Assembly: GCA_963693085.1 (NCBI GenBank)
Contig: OY856413.1
Location: 747,084,556 to 747,148,555, forward strand
Direction: 5' to 3'
From: Alisma plantago-aquatica
Taxonomy: Eukaryota; Streptophyta; Magnoliopsida; Alismatales; Alismataceae
DNA length: 64,000 bases
Made by a program: the position numbers and the translations under genes. Below the pieces are notes generated by a model. The model ran no database searches. It was not told the DNA's origin and worked only from the letters and a program-made list of their open reading frames with translations. Of this stretch, positions 12,541 through 25,413 are shown piece after piece. How positions within the stretch are numbered: the stretch's first letter is position 1; each line of letters starts with the position of its first letter.

Positions 12541-13572
12541 ATGTATGTGGTAACAATCGTCTTTGGATTCTGTGATTTGAAATTGCCATCATTAATTATT
12601 TGTCTGTATTAAATCATATTTATTGAATATTCTATCTAACAATTGGGGTTTGAGAGGGAGAGAGAACATGTACTTATTGTCGCATGTTTGAACATGTAAT
12701 TCATTATACTTTCAAATTTCCATGCAAGATGATTAAAAACTATGATAATTAATTACTCCTGGAATTAAAGTCTCAGCATTATCCTCCATGTGGGGATGGT
12801 AGGTATTGATTCCATGTGCAATTAAATAGATGTGCATAAGGAAGGTTTGACCACTATTTCCTTATTTAAATATATCATAAATTCTAGCATTAAAAATAAA
12901 AACCATAAATTATTATATATCACACTAAAATAATATATACAACTTACAAATAAGGATCCCACGAGGCATATTTTGTTTTGAGATTATAACACATTAACAC
13001 TTAGACCTATAATAAAATACTTCAAATATACTGCCGTTTCTAGTTATTTAGGTTATGATTACTTGATGTAATTCCTAGGTTACATGGAAATCACTTCTTA
13101 ACCTCTCCCTCTAAATTTTAATATTCAATGAACCAAACTTGCCTTACACAAAATTTCTTTACAAACATTCAAATAGAAAATGTCTTCACAAACATAAAAA
13201 ATTTGGACATAAATAGTGGCCAATCATCAAAATAGATGGTCGTTTGTATATGCGCTTATATACGTCTTTTCATGCGTGGTAATCCGAATCTTCCATTATT
13301 AATTACTCTTCTGCATTAACTTCTATGTGTTAAATGTCATATAAGATAATTATTTGTTGAGAGGAAGAGAGGGCATGCCTTTACTGTCACATGCTTAACC
13401 ATGCAGTCTATTGGACTTCCCAAAAGATCATAAAACACATGTCCACAAAGCAATAAACATTGTTTCTCTGTGTGACATGGGTTATCAATGTTTTTCTTAC
13501 TATGTCGTTTGAAAAATATTCTATTTTTTTGTTTGATGCACAACATTTCATCACCAATTGGTAGACCTTCCT

Positions 13573-13580
13573 ATAAGTGG
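13573..13580. repeat. Target site duplication of the hAT MITE, left
   Basis: ATAAGTGG, perfectly repeated at 14543-14550. Eight base pairs is the hAT-superfamily length. Confidence 0.9.
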
Positions 13581-14542
13581 TAGGGTTGTCAATGGGTAAG
13601 GGTAAACCCATTTACCCTTTACCCATACCCTATAGGGGAAGGGTAAGGGTAAAGGATTTTCTTACCCTTTACCCACCTACCCTCTACCCTCTAACCTGCT
13701 ATCTTAGTGGGTAAGGGTAAGGGTAAGTCATTACTCATACCCTCTAACCCGCTACCCACCAATATTTATATTTACTATATTAAATGTATGGTCATATGTT
13801 GTTTGAATCTATGGAATATTTAATATTATGGGGTCATCATTTTAAATAATACATGATATTCTTTTTCTACTTCTTATGTAGTTAACTTGGTTGTGTATGC
13901 AATATTGTTTTAGAGGTGCAAGACGTGTGTATATAAATGGGCTATGTACATTAATTAATTGGTGGTGTAAGGCAAACATGTATATAATAACAAGATTTAA
14001 TATTTAATGTATCATTTGATACATATGTGAGGTGGTGTTATCTATTTTATGTGTGTTTTATTTTTTGTATGCAACAATATTCTAGAGGGTATAAGATATG
14101 CATGGTTCTAGCAATAACTCCTATGGCATATTGTCCTTTAATGTGATTTTAGCATAGAAGCCTTAATCTTATAGGAATAATTTATTTTTTCACACACCAA
14201 TGTTAGGGTACTACCATTTTTACATGCATTCAATAAAACACTTGTAGAATATTACTTAGAAAATTTTGGATATTTAAAAGCCACTATGGAACATCTTAAT
14301 ATTTCACTCAAATATATGAATTAATGTACTAGACCATTATTGTTAATATTACCACAAATTTTGAGATGACATATAAATTCTCTGCTTCACCCTTACCCTC
14401 CCCGTTTACCCTGTGGGTAAGAGGGTAAGGGTAAGGGGAGGGTAAGGATATTGGTGGAGTGGGTAATTACCCATACCCTTACCCACCAGACTTGGTGGGT
14501 AAGGGTAAGGGTAAGACCTTACCCTCCCCATTGACAACCCTA
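13581..14542. mobile_element. Non-autonomous hAT element (MITE), 962 bp
   Basis: The left end reads TAGGGTTGTCAATGGG. The right end, reverse-complemented, reads TAGGGTTGTCAATGGGG, giving a terminal inverted repeat of at least 16 bp. Flanks carry the perfect 8-bp duplication ATAAGTGG. Both subterminal regions (about 13595-13760 and 14385-14525) are dense in GGGTAA and TTACCC, so the two halves could pair into a long imperfect hairpin. No transposase frame is present. An uninterrupted paralogue of the insertion site exists near 14815-14845. hAT assignment rests on TIR form and duplication length and is strong. Confidence 0.85.
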
Positions 14543-14850
14543 ATAAGTGGTATAGACATATCTACCATTATGTAGGTAAATGTTTAACAAAGTAGTGCTT
14601 ATTTTGTTATAACCCAAAATAAAATTATAAAACTAAAATCTTTCCTTACAACAAAACTAAAAAGATCATAATGCAGATGTCTGCAAAGGAATTTACGTTG
14701 TTTCTCTATGTGATATGCATTGCTTTATCAAATTATTTCTTAACAGGCCATTTGATGCCTGTTTTATTCTTTTCGTTTGTATCACATAATTTTATCACCG
14801 GTTAATGGACCTCCTTCTAAGGGGGATAGACATATCTCCCATCCTGCAAT

Positions 14851-17286
14851 TAAAAAAATAAAATATATATAATTACTATAACATAAATGTAAATTGACAA
14901 TGATTGAAAAATGATACTTACAAGAAAAATGTACATTAGAAGTCTATAGAAATTTTAGTGAAGTTTATACCCACAAATTAGTAGTCAAAATCTAATTGTT
15001 TTGTACATTTTCATGTGTCCATCTTATGATAATGATAAGAACACATGGTTTGAAACATTTTGAAAAAACAATTTATATAGTTAGAAAAAAATATGACAAT
15101 ACTCTATCAATACCAAAAAGTATTGCGGTAGTATCATGACCATATGAGTAGACAACACCACATTGGATAACAAATAAAAGTGAAACACACATCCTTAGAT
15201 AGATGGAAACCTCAAAATTATTAAAATGTGATTTGTGCATGATGCCCTTAAAATTTAAAATGTCACAATATTATTTGATAGATATTAATTTTAAGTTATA
15301 TGTTTCTATATACAAAGATATACAAGATGATGGAAAGAAATGTTCACGTATGAGTTGTATCTATTTCTGTATCAATTGTATCTTGAACCTAAACATTAGC
15401 ATCTTATTTGAGACCAGTAATATAGGAACCTTTATTTCCAACATGAATGCATCAAGATTCATTTTTATGGCAAAAGGAAGAAAACTTTTAAAAGTGAAGT
15501 AGAAAAAATTGTATCCAGATTGTTTATGACCCGTGATACAAGTCCACACTGTTCTACTATTGTGGTCCTTAGCCAAACACGCCGAGTTCATTCCTCATTT
15601 TTGTATAACAGCTACAATCGAACTAATAAAGGTATAAAACATGTTTGATACACGTAATGACTCCAGTGGTTAGAAGAGTGAGTGATGATCTGGAAGCATC
15701 AAATGCAATTTATTTAATAGTCAGATATTTTTGACCTAATACTATAAAAATAGTTAGAGATGCCAAAAAGTTATTATCAAAAACTTTTACAATCACTAAC
15801 TCACAACATGAGCATGTTCTATTTTGTTGGTATTATATATATGTGAGCATGCCAATACCACATTGCATATATATAAATATCGAGATCCCGGTCACATATG
15901 TGGAATTTACACATTGTGAATCTACAGAACATCAATTAGATTTGTGTATGTATGATACAAAATCAACAACTATTTTCGATCTAGAAGGGGATCAATAGAA
16001 ACTACAATTCAGTTTAAAAAATCATACTAGATAAGTTACTTATTACTTTGAAATTATCTTCCTTACTATATGTAAATTAAATTACCAATTGTGTTACATA
16101 AATATCTTATCTACATGTACACGTATTGTAAAAACAATGGTGTTGATGTTGAGAGAATACGCACCCCTAATAAAATATTACATTTCAACATGCCTCATTT
16201 CAAGATGTGTTGGCATAGTTATCCATGTTTCTTATTGACTCACATATATGCACACATTACTAGATGTAAGACAATATATCCTAAAATAGTGGCTTGCAGC
16301 TCAAATGAGAATTGGAGCCTATTTATAAGCAAATCATAGTGCAAATAATTTTATATCATTGGATGCACTTGAATCAAGCATGCATCAACCAACCTGGGAT
16401 TTGTCATCTAAGTTCTTGGTAACTATATTCTATCTAGTATTTTTTGATAATACAACTAAAATAGTGACTATTTAAATAATTTTATTTTTCTTCATAAATA
16501 TAGAATGCCTAGTCTGCCTTATGATTTAGATTTGTTTTATAATGTGTTTAAGAATGATGGATTCGATTCATACTTGCAAAAAGTTGAGACACATGGATAC
16601 TTGAAGACACACATGCATGCATAGATATGCATACAGTATGGTCACATGGAGTTAATTTTTTTTTTCTAAGAATGTAAGATACCAAAAGGAGTTTTGTATA
16701 GTCTAATTCATTTTGGTGTGGTAGAGGTTAAGGTATGAGGACCTTTTACTCATATCCCATTTCTACATATATCTTAGGTATCCACTTTAGTCATCTAAAA
16801 GCATATGGGCCCAGTTTAAGACCGCCCACCTAGAGAGTAAGCACCCCTTGGCAAAGCCTACATGGGAGCCTTGATAACTATGTTATTTATGCTATCAATG
16901 AAAAGAAATGCAATGATAGAGGTTGCATTTTAAACTGGGAATGTAACTTTTGTTATTTCCATTGTTCTTTTTAGTATCAAGATTAAGTATGTGAGTAAGA
17001 TTACATAGTAGTTTATTTAACTATAAATCATACCTAATATTTCGGTATGGTTGGCAGTCACAATTTATTTGTTTAAGGGTTTTGACTAGAAATTATATCA
17101 ATAGCACAACAATAATATTTTATGTGTAGGATCCACACTTCAACAAATCTAGATTTCACAACATTTTAGATAACATGAGTTGGTGAGATTTTTGTTCTAA
17201 GAGTGGATTAGGTGTAGCGGCGACGTGGGAGATTTGAATCTTGATAGCCCACTCTCGTGAGGGGCGAAGAGCAAGTCAGCCCCATC
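14851..17286. other. AT-rich DNA, no gene recognised
   Basis: Only short accidental frames (15203-15502 is 99 codons of AT-rich composition with no recognisable motif). No internal repeat or transposon terminus was found. Confidence 0.45.
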
Positions 17287-18122
17287 TGTAACATCCTAGG
17301 ATTTGAGGCCTCAGATAACATGATCTTAAAAGGAATGATTGGACTACCCATATCACCAAGGTGCACCTCCTTTTCCGGGAGCCCATCACTAAATAACTCC
17401 ATAGTTAAGCGTGCTCAGCTTGGAGTAGTAGTAGGATGGGTGACCAGTCGGGAAGTTGACCCCAGCTTGCACGTGCATGAGGATAAAACACACAGTTAAG
17501 GCTAGTTGTGGTCTGTAGGGCCAGTCGTCATTCTTGAAACTCTACTAGAGCCTTGAGCAGTGGGCCCGAACGTTACAAATGGTATTAGAGTCAATCCACC
17601 TCCAGTAGGTGGGGCCTACATGGGCATTACATGCTAGTCTTGAGCCGTGCGGTCCAGGCATGTAGGAAAGGATTGTCCATGGTTGACGTAGCCACCCTTG
17701 CACTGGTATTCCGTGATCGGGAGCTGGGTGTCCATGGGCCATTGTGGGTCTACACTGAAATGGGGAAGAGATTATGAGGCCTTATAGTTGAGCCTTGATG
17801 AGGACGTCAAGAGCCTAAGTGGGGGAGATTGTAACATCCTAGGATTTGAGGCCCCGGATAACATGATCATTAAAAAGGAATGATTGGACTACCCATATCA
17901 CCAAGGTGCACCTCCTTTTCTGGGAGCCCATCACTAAAGAACTCTATAGTTAAGTGTGCTCAGCTTGGAGTAGTACTAGGATGGGTGACCAGTCGGGAAG
18001 TTGACCCCGACTTGCACGTGCATGAGGATAAAGCACACAATTAAGGCTAGTGGTGGTCTGTGGGGCTAGTCGTCATTCCTGAAACTCTAGTAGAGCCTTG
18101 GGCAGTGGGCCCGGACGTTACA
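17287..18122 (+). mobile_element. Cassandra TRIM retrotransposon, copy 1 (complete)
   Basis: A miniature LTR element with 5' LTR 17287-17577, internal domain 17578-17829 and 3' LTR 17830-18122. Both LTRs start TGTAACATCC and end GTTACA. A tRNA-Met-type primer site (TGGTATTAGAGTCA, from 17580) follows the 5' LTR, and a purine-rich tract (GTGGGGGAGAT) precedes the 3' LTR. The 5-bp target duplication CCATC flanks it (17282-17286 and 18123-18127). It encodes no protein. LTRs carrying a 5S rRNA-like segment identify the Cassandra group, which uses enzymes of other elements for mobility. Confidence 0.9.
17383..17458 (+). promoter_or_regulatory. 5S rRNA-derived Pol III promoter segment, Cassandra LTR 1
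   Basis: The run from CCCATCACTAAATAACTCC to GGGAAGTTG follows plant 5S rRNA from about base 33 to 110. Box A (AGTTAAGCGTGCT) and box C (GGATGGGTGACC) are intact. The equivalents in the other two LTRs lie at about 17927-18002 and 18731-18806, with GTTAAGTGTGCT in box A. It is a retrotransposon LTR part, not a functional 5S gene, because both ends of the 5S molecule are missing. Confidence 0.85.
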
Positions 18123-19243
18123 CCATCCCTGACGGCCTTTGTCATGATAGATATCATCTCTACCCCATCTCACTCAACCCCCTAACCCCAAGGATCAACA
18201 CCGATCTCACTGATCTCCTCCACCGATAAACGTTGACCTAGAAGGTGTGGTTTTGAATTTGGGTATTTTAGGTGTGGTTGCACCCCCTACTTTCCCCAAA
18301 GGTAAACCTTCCATCTAGGTCAGGGAATCCTCATATGCCATCCAAAACCATCCCCTTGATTAGCGTGGGTAGCAAGTTTCGAGTGAAAGGATGGTGTCCA
18401 TTTACTAGTGGGTTGCTACCCAACTAGAGAAGATGGATCAGTCTTGAGCCGTGCGGTCCAGGCATGTAGGAAAGGGTTGTCTATGGTTGACGTAGCCACC
18501 CTTGTGCTGGTATTCCGTGATCGGGAGCTGGGTGTCCATGGGCCATTGTGGGTCTACACTGAAACGGGGAAGAGATTATGAGGCCTTATATTTGAGCCTT
18601 GACGAGGACGTCAAGAGCCTAAGTGGGGGAGATTGTAACATCCCAGGATTTGAGGCCTCGGATAACATGATCATTAAAAGGAATGATTGGACTACCCATA
18701 TCACCAAGGTGCACCTCCTTTTCTGGGAGCCCATCACTAAAGAACTCCATAGTTAAGTGTGCTCAGCTTGGAGTAGTACTAGGATGGGTGACCAGTCGGG
18801 AAGTTGACCCCGACTTGCACGTGCATGAGGATAAAGCACGCAATTAAGGCTAGTGGTGGTCTGTGGGGCTAGTCGTCATTCCCGAAACTCTAGTAGAGCC
18901 TTGGGCAGTGGGCCCGGACGTTACACCATCCCTGACGGCCTTTGTCATGATAGATATCATCTCTACCCCATCTCACTCAACCCCCTAACCCCAAGGATCA
19001 ACACCGATCTCACTTATCTCCTCCACCGATAAACGTTGACCTAGAAGGTGTGGTTTTGAATTTGGGTATTTTAGGTGTGGTTGCACCCCCTACTTTCCCC
19101 AAAGGTATACCTTCCGTCTAGGTCACGGAATCCTCATATGCCATCCAAAACCATCCCCTTGATCAGCATGGGTAGCAAGTTTTGAGTGAAAGGATGGCGT
19201 CCATTTACTAGTGGGTTGCTACCCAACTGGAGAAGATGGATCA
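17637..19243 (+). repeat. 804-bp tandem duplication covering half of Cassandra and host flank
   Basis: The segment 17637-18440 is repeated with few differences at 18441-19243. Each copy holds the distal Cassandra internal domain, one LTR (17830-18122 and 18634-18925) and about 318 bp of the same host DNA (18123-18440 and 18926-19243). The second LTR is again followed by CCATC because the target site was copied too. The result is three LTRs in a row, only the first two of which come from transposition. Confidence 0.9.
18634..18925 (+). repeat. Third Cassandra LTR, created by tandem duplication
   Basis: Starts TGTAACATCCC, ends GTTACA, 292 bp, near-identical to 17830-18122 and exactly 804 bp downstream of it. 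It is preceded by the duplicated distal internal domain (18441-18633) with its polypurine tract, but no second primer site is present. Confidence 0.88.
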
Positions 19244-22200
19244 TAGGAAGCCCACATATTGATATAATTTCACCTATTGTAAACTTGCAAAAATGAGGAA
19301 GTCTTCTCCACTCTATATGTATAAAGTCTAAGAAGTATGGTTAATTACATTGGATATCCTTTAATATAATTGATCTAACCAATTTTCCACAAATCAAATT
19401 ATTTGTGCCCAAGTTAGATATATTTCCCCCCAAATCAGACTTGTTTTCCCCCAACTCATGACATTATTGGCCCAAATTTGACCTTGAATGATCGAAATTG
19501 GACCTAATTTGACTTAGTTAGCGCTATGCTAGACCTAACTTGGCGTAATGTAACATCATCAAACCTATCTTCCCTATTTGGCCCTACATTGCCCTAAATA
19601 AGCCCTAATTTGATGAAATCAAATCAATTTCCCACAAATATAAGCTAATTTTATCAAATAAGACCTATTGTGGATCCCATGGTACCTTCCCTCATGCTTC
19701 CTCCTAGAATATGAGAAATGGTAGGAGCATTGACATGCAAAATAGTATGAAGTTCACCCTCAGAAAATTACTAAATGAGAAGTGAATAGAAAAAAAAAAT
19801 CCTACGATGGTATTCAACTCCTAGTCTTTATTACTTATACAAGCTTATGAAATCTATTATGTATTAAAATATCTCTAGTAATAGATTCCAAAGATCATGT
19901 ATTTCGTGATTTTTGTAAAATTTATCCACTAAAGATGGAAATGTTTAATGATGAAATATTTTTTCAATTATTTAATAGGGTCTTAGCAATTTCTACAACT
20001 AAGCATTGTGTAATTTATAATGAAAAGGAGCTCTCTTCAACCCAGGGAATTGAGTGAGTGTTATTTTGAAATATTTACATTTCTATCTACATATGACCAT
20101 AGGATGCTAAAATATCATCCCTACCCGCTGAGTCTTTTTTCCCTAATTTCTTTTCTGCTGGCCAACCTTATCCCATTGCTCCTAACCTTCTCTAGTGGCA
20201 ACGACCATCTTGACTCATTTTTAGCATTTCGTTTCCTATGCAATTGCAGCTACCCATTTCACCAAACACAACTACACAAAGCAGCCGTGGTTGGAGGAAT
20301 ATGTGGCATTAACTGTGTCTAATGAGGAGGTAAAAGATTAGAAGCACCCAAATTTTGTTGGCAAGTATTTCCAAATATAGAATAGGGTGACCAGATGACC
20401 TACTATGCCTCTACTTGCAAGCCTGTCTTACAAGTATTTCATCAATATTCTCGTTTGCATGCATTTATCTTGCAAACTTGTCTTGTATTTCTCTTGGTTA
20501 TGCAATACATTGGAAGAAAATAACATACTCTTATGTCACTATGCATGCCATCCACTACCATGATTTTGGATAATCTAATACCTGGTATAACTCAAATGAT
20601 ACAGTGTTATCATGTCATAACTGTTAAAATATTGTACATCAGAAATCGATATTTTTGTTGATTGTGGAGATAATGCTCTGGGGATATTTATCATTTATTC
20701 TAGCAAACACCAATTTTTGTAAGACAATTATCTTAAAATAGTAGATAAACTGTTGTCGCACCAATTTTAGTTTCTGGCTCTCATCAAAGTGGAAGTTTCC
20801 TTATGTTTTGATAGACACATTCTTTTGGTAGCTTAGTTATAACTAATACTTGTCGATCACTTTAAGTGAATTGAATTCAAATAATACATTATTGAAGCAT
20901 CTTGTTTCTAATTTTAGTTAGATATAACAAGAACTTGTGTCAGACAAGTTAGGAAAATCTAGATATGAATATATTTCTAGCAGTTAGATACATTTTGTTA
21001 TCAGTTCTCGTTCTAAATGGCTTTATTGATTGTCATTTGTACATAGCATGAATAACACACTCAGGTCCTTGCAACATTTGGTTTTTTTAACATGTCAATT
21101 GATAACTAGATCTTTAGAAGGAAAACTAGAGTTTTTGTAGTGACATGTAGTCTGTTGTACTTGTGCATGATATAATGTGCTATCATCACAATTAATTTCC
21201 TCAGATATCATGCCATCATGGGTTTGAATAATTTTCTTCATATTTGATTGTAGGTGAAACTTGTAAAATGTCTTGTTCAGAACATAGTTATTGATATTTC
21301 CTTTAACCAGATTGGTGGTCTCTCAACTTTATGCTTTCTTGAGAAAGTATGCCTCTATAAATGATAGGCCTAACCAATTTTAAATGTCTTGCAACATTAC
21401 CCTAGGCACAAAATAATGCATCCAGAATATGTTGTCACTATTGCTTGTGTGAAGGTGAGACAATTGCATCATCTAGACCATGTTAGATGTTTGTAGCTGA
21501 GCCTCCTTATCTCCTATTTCTGGTATTCATTCTAATCACCATCTTACTTATCCTCCTGTAGTAGTGGGCTGCTATTTCAAGTTAGTTCGTGTAGGTGGTG
21601 CATTTTGACAAGGCTATGTTAGAATTTTGTGAACCCATTTTCATAGAAGTGACTCCTACGGTATCTCCCCATGCCCTCGACATCACACTTTATCCTCATC
21701 CCCTCACACATCGCTCGTGCAAGACAACAAAAGAGAGTTGAGGCCTTCGAGGTGCACTAACAGAAAGCTTCTTGGCGGTTGTTCAGGAGTGAAGGGGGAA
21801 GGCACAAGGCAAGGTGCAACACCAAAAGTCTTCTCAGTGACAAGTGGTAGAATCAAGGGGGGAGGCTTCTCGGTGCTTCTTCTCTATGCATAGCAGTAAC
21901 AACATGTATGTTCTCTTCTATGTTCTTCCTTGCTCTATCTTCTGCTAGTTCTTTTTTTCCCTCAAGCTACTCTATGGACGCCAGTTCTACCCCATTCATG
22001 GCTGCGACAACAGTAATCTGCTTCATCTATTCTCCTTCAGTCATTCTTCTTGTCCAAACCTTTCAATGTTCCCTATTGATGATTACAACCTTCAAATAGC
22101 AGCAGCAGTCCCGCTGATGATTACAACCTTCAAACAGAAGTAGCAATCCCCTTCCTCTATTCTCCTTCTTCATGGCTGTGACAGTAGTAATCCCGCTAGT

Positions 22201-25200
22201 TCTTCTCAAAGTTTGAACGTTGAAGGTTCTTCCCTATTCAAGGTTCATCACCCTTGAAACGTTGAAAGTAACCACTATAATTAGAACTGTAGGGGGAATT
22301 AGAATGTATACTAGTATAGTAATCCCCCATGTTGCTTTTTCTATTTTGTTAAACAACAATTCAGTACTACAATGCTTTATCAATACTTATTCAGTAGTAT
22401 TATCATGTAGTACTTTCATCAGTCTATCATGTCTACTTTGTTCCTGCAATAGTGTAATGTATTATTAATTAGCCAAAACTTAAGCAAATAAACAACAATA
22501 GCATTTTACTTGGAATCGGATATATTGATGAGTATTAGATATACTAACTAACTTGGTATGACTCTTGTTTGATTCAAACTAGACAAATATGACTTGCCAT
22601 GGACTTCAATTGATTACAGTAATATGACTAATAACCAGTTCAAATAATTTTAGGGGATAGGGGTTCAAATAATTTTTGGAGGTTCTTAAGCAACAGAATC
22701 ATTTATGTTAAGTAATATTTATTTTTGTTGATAGTACGACAATCACTATTTTTTTCAATTTTTTTAAACAATGTGAACCGCTTTTTAAAAAAGTGTCCGC
22801 TTTGATCCGCTTTAAAACCCGCTTCCCACTTCCCTCTTCAGCATGAGCAATCTGCATGCTTCCCACTTCATGCTTTCCATAACCTAGATAATCACACACT
22901 TTGAATGAAATTGTTGAAGGTTCTACATATGACAATTAATGAGTGTCAGATTGTGTATGTTGGGATGTTTACTCCTCTTGTGAGATGTAGAGGTGGAGGT
23001 AGTAGGAGTTTTTTTACTACTGACGAGCTACAATTGTGCTCGCACTACTATAGGATGGTGCAATTTTGAAGGATGAATCATATCATAAATACTGCCAATA
23101 TGTATTGAATTTTATCCGCTTAGGTCATATGGAAGGGAGGCTATTGTGGGTCAGTAAATATATTATTTCTTCAAGCATCAGAAGGGGAAGCATGTAGATC
23201 GGTGATTCATAAAGGTGTTTAAGCTATAAACTCAAGGGAATGTTCTCTCTCCAATACTAGAAAAAGGATTACGAGATCCTTTTTTTCTTTTAATGTGCAC
23301 ATGGTCGAGTCTAAGTTTGGCTTCATCTTTCTTTAATTATGTCTTATGATTAATATGTTAGAATGAGCAAGAAGGTCAGACGCTTGGCTGCCTTGTTATG
23401 TAAGTATATCAAATATGATTTGAACGGTCTTATCTATCGTGCTTTTATCTCCTCAGTTCATATAATGTTAAATTTTCTTATTGATGTGTTACTCTTTTGG
23501 TGAATTTTATTTCTCCAGCTGATGTTATAGGACAATACACATGCTGAAATTATATCTTTTAGTATGGAAAACTGATATGAGGTTATTTTTATATCTAAGA
23601 GATATAATTTTGAGTCTTTGGGTTGATACGTTGTCCTTAAGGGTGTATTATCTCTTGAATACATGCAAAAGGACACTTAATATGCTGGAACAAATTTTGT
23701 ATGAAGGTGTATATCCTTAAAGAGAATAATATTTTGTTGTGATACTTCTTTTCTTGGACCCATGAAGTTATGTATCTTGGGTTTACTTTTATTTATGTCA
23801 CTTCTTCAAGGATATTGTCTGAGCTGCAATCCATATTGAATCTAATTCAGGTTTTATTTTATTCTACAGTGACTTGTAGATGATCTCTGGTCTTTTGAGT
23901 TCTTTTGGAGGAACTCAAATTAAAGAACTTGTGTGTGGATTTCAATCCGCTGAAAGAAATTCTTATGGATTGGACTTGCTTGTCTGACTAGATAGCTTTC
24001 TGGTTTTTCAAGATTTTTTGTTTGTCCCCATGGTTTATACCTCTATAATTGATCAGTAGGAATTACTTCATTGATTGGTAAGTTGGTGTTCATTTACAAC
24101 AGCTTATTTTATTTTGAGGTGTCATTTCTTATAGTTCTTATTGAAGTTTTCCTATCTCTTTAACTTCATCTTGATGTTATGGCTTATCATAATCCAAAGC
24201 ATGAAAAGAAAGAGATGATTCAATTTGTATTTGTTCAAGAAAACAACAACGAAAGGATACATGCAATGAGTAGATAAAGAAATCATCCTATTGGGTAAGT
24301 CCCAAGATCAATCTAGCTAATTGTGCTAGGTTGGGCACTGGAGTGTGGAAAATGTGTAAACAAATGTGGGGAGTGAAAGTTAAGAACGATGGAGAATATA
24401 AGTGTCTGCAGTGTCCAGACAATCATTGAAGGTTCATTCATTAGTTGTTGCTTGTGGAAGGCATTGACTATTACTAATTCAGATTGGTAACCTTGTTGAA
24501 GGTGACTAGCTTGATGGTATTAGCTAGTAGAAACGTATCTGAATACCAATTGCTTTGTGGGCTACGTCTGGATGTTGTAAAGTGGATGTAAGGTGGTCAT
24601 GTTCTCTAGATTGTAGTTTTCTTCTTCATACCGTTGTGGTATGTTATGCATTTTGAATATTGTATGAACATACATGTAAAATTAAAAATCAATGAAGAAT
24701 TATTCGCACACTCTCATTATTTATTTATATGTATATAAAGATGGAAATGCATATATGCTTGCACATACATGCATGCTTCCCTATCTTCCCATCCATGAGT
24801 GAACAGTTGATTGGTGAATGTGTGCCTATATGAGTGTTGACATCAGTGAATGTATGCCTATTCGAGTGTTCAGCTATTCGTGCCCATTGCGTGTTCTTGC
24901 CCCGACCATGTGTGTGTCAGCGTTATATACTTGCCAACCAATTTACATATGCCCACCTGTACTGGGAAATCAGGTGTGCACGCCTATTGTGTGATCTTAT
25001 TTCTCTCATGTCTATGCATGCCTACAGCCATTTTAGATGTTGCTCGCTTGTGGAATCCATTCACACATGCGTTCCATGTCTTTCCGACATTTTTCACAAA
25101 TTTCGGCCATTTTATATGTCGGGTTTGGCATCATTTCCCGGCAATATATGCCCATTTCCGGCATGGACATAATGTCATTTCCGATACTATTCCCGGCATC

Positions 25201-25379
25201 GCCTAATATGCTGAAAAACTTTTAGTGGCACGCTTTTCCACGACATTTTTGTGGCATATTGAAAAATACCACAAAATGATAGTACTGACATGATTATAGA
25301 CCTTTTACGGCATGTTACTATGCCGTGAAAGTTAATATTTTTTATAGTGTGTTTAGATGATTGTTTAATAGTAACATTG

Positions 25380-25413
<34 letters not shown>

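Larger units (their letters stand above)
12550..14850. repeat. Diverged tandem copies interrupted by a MITE
   Basis: Similar passages occur near 12550-12730, 13270-13580 and 14640-14850. The first pair shares 'gagagggagagagaacatg' / 'gagaggaagagagggcatg' and the 'attaattatt...tctgtatta' block. The second pair shares 'gttgtttctctatgtgat', 'caattttatcacc' and 'tagacatatctaccat'. The middle copy is split by the hAT MITE at 13581-14542. Divergence is substantial, so exact unit borders are uncertain. Confidence 0.5.
10506..25349. mobile_element. Possible CACTA-type transposon (14.8 kb), outer borders
   Basis: The left border reads CACTACAACAAATACT. The reverse complement of the right border reads CACTATAAAAAATATT, 13 of 16 identical. 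TGT lies immediately outside both ends (10503-10505 and 25350-25352), as expected for the 3-bp duplication of CACTA elements. The right subterminal 200 bp is rich in CGGCAT/GCCGT motifs in both orientations, common in CACTA ends. I could not find a TNP2-like transposase frame inside, and the two subterminal regions do not obviously match. The element, if real, is old and carries nested insertions. Confidence 0.35.

Noticed and set aside
13595..13760. Interstitial telomere repeats
   Set aside because: The unit is GGGTAA, not the plant TTTAGGG, and it is confined to the arms of a MITE.
17383..17458. A 5S rRNA gene
   Set aside because: Only the middle and 3' part of 5S is present, it sits inside paired LTRs with a primer site and target duplication, and it recurs in each LTR. 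It is Cassandra LTR sequence.
10506..21142. A CACTA element ending at the TTTTTGTAGTG near 21132-21142
   Set aside because: Beyond CACTACAA the termini do not match, and the 3-bp flanks differ (TGT against ACA). The end at 25349 fits better.
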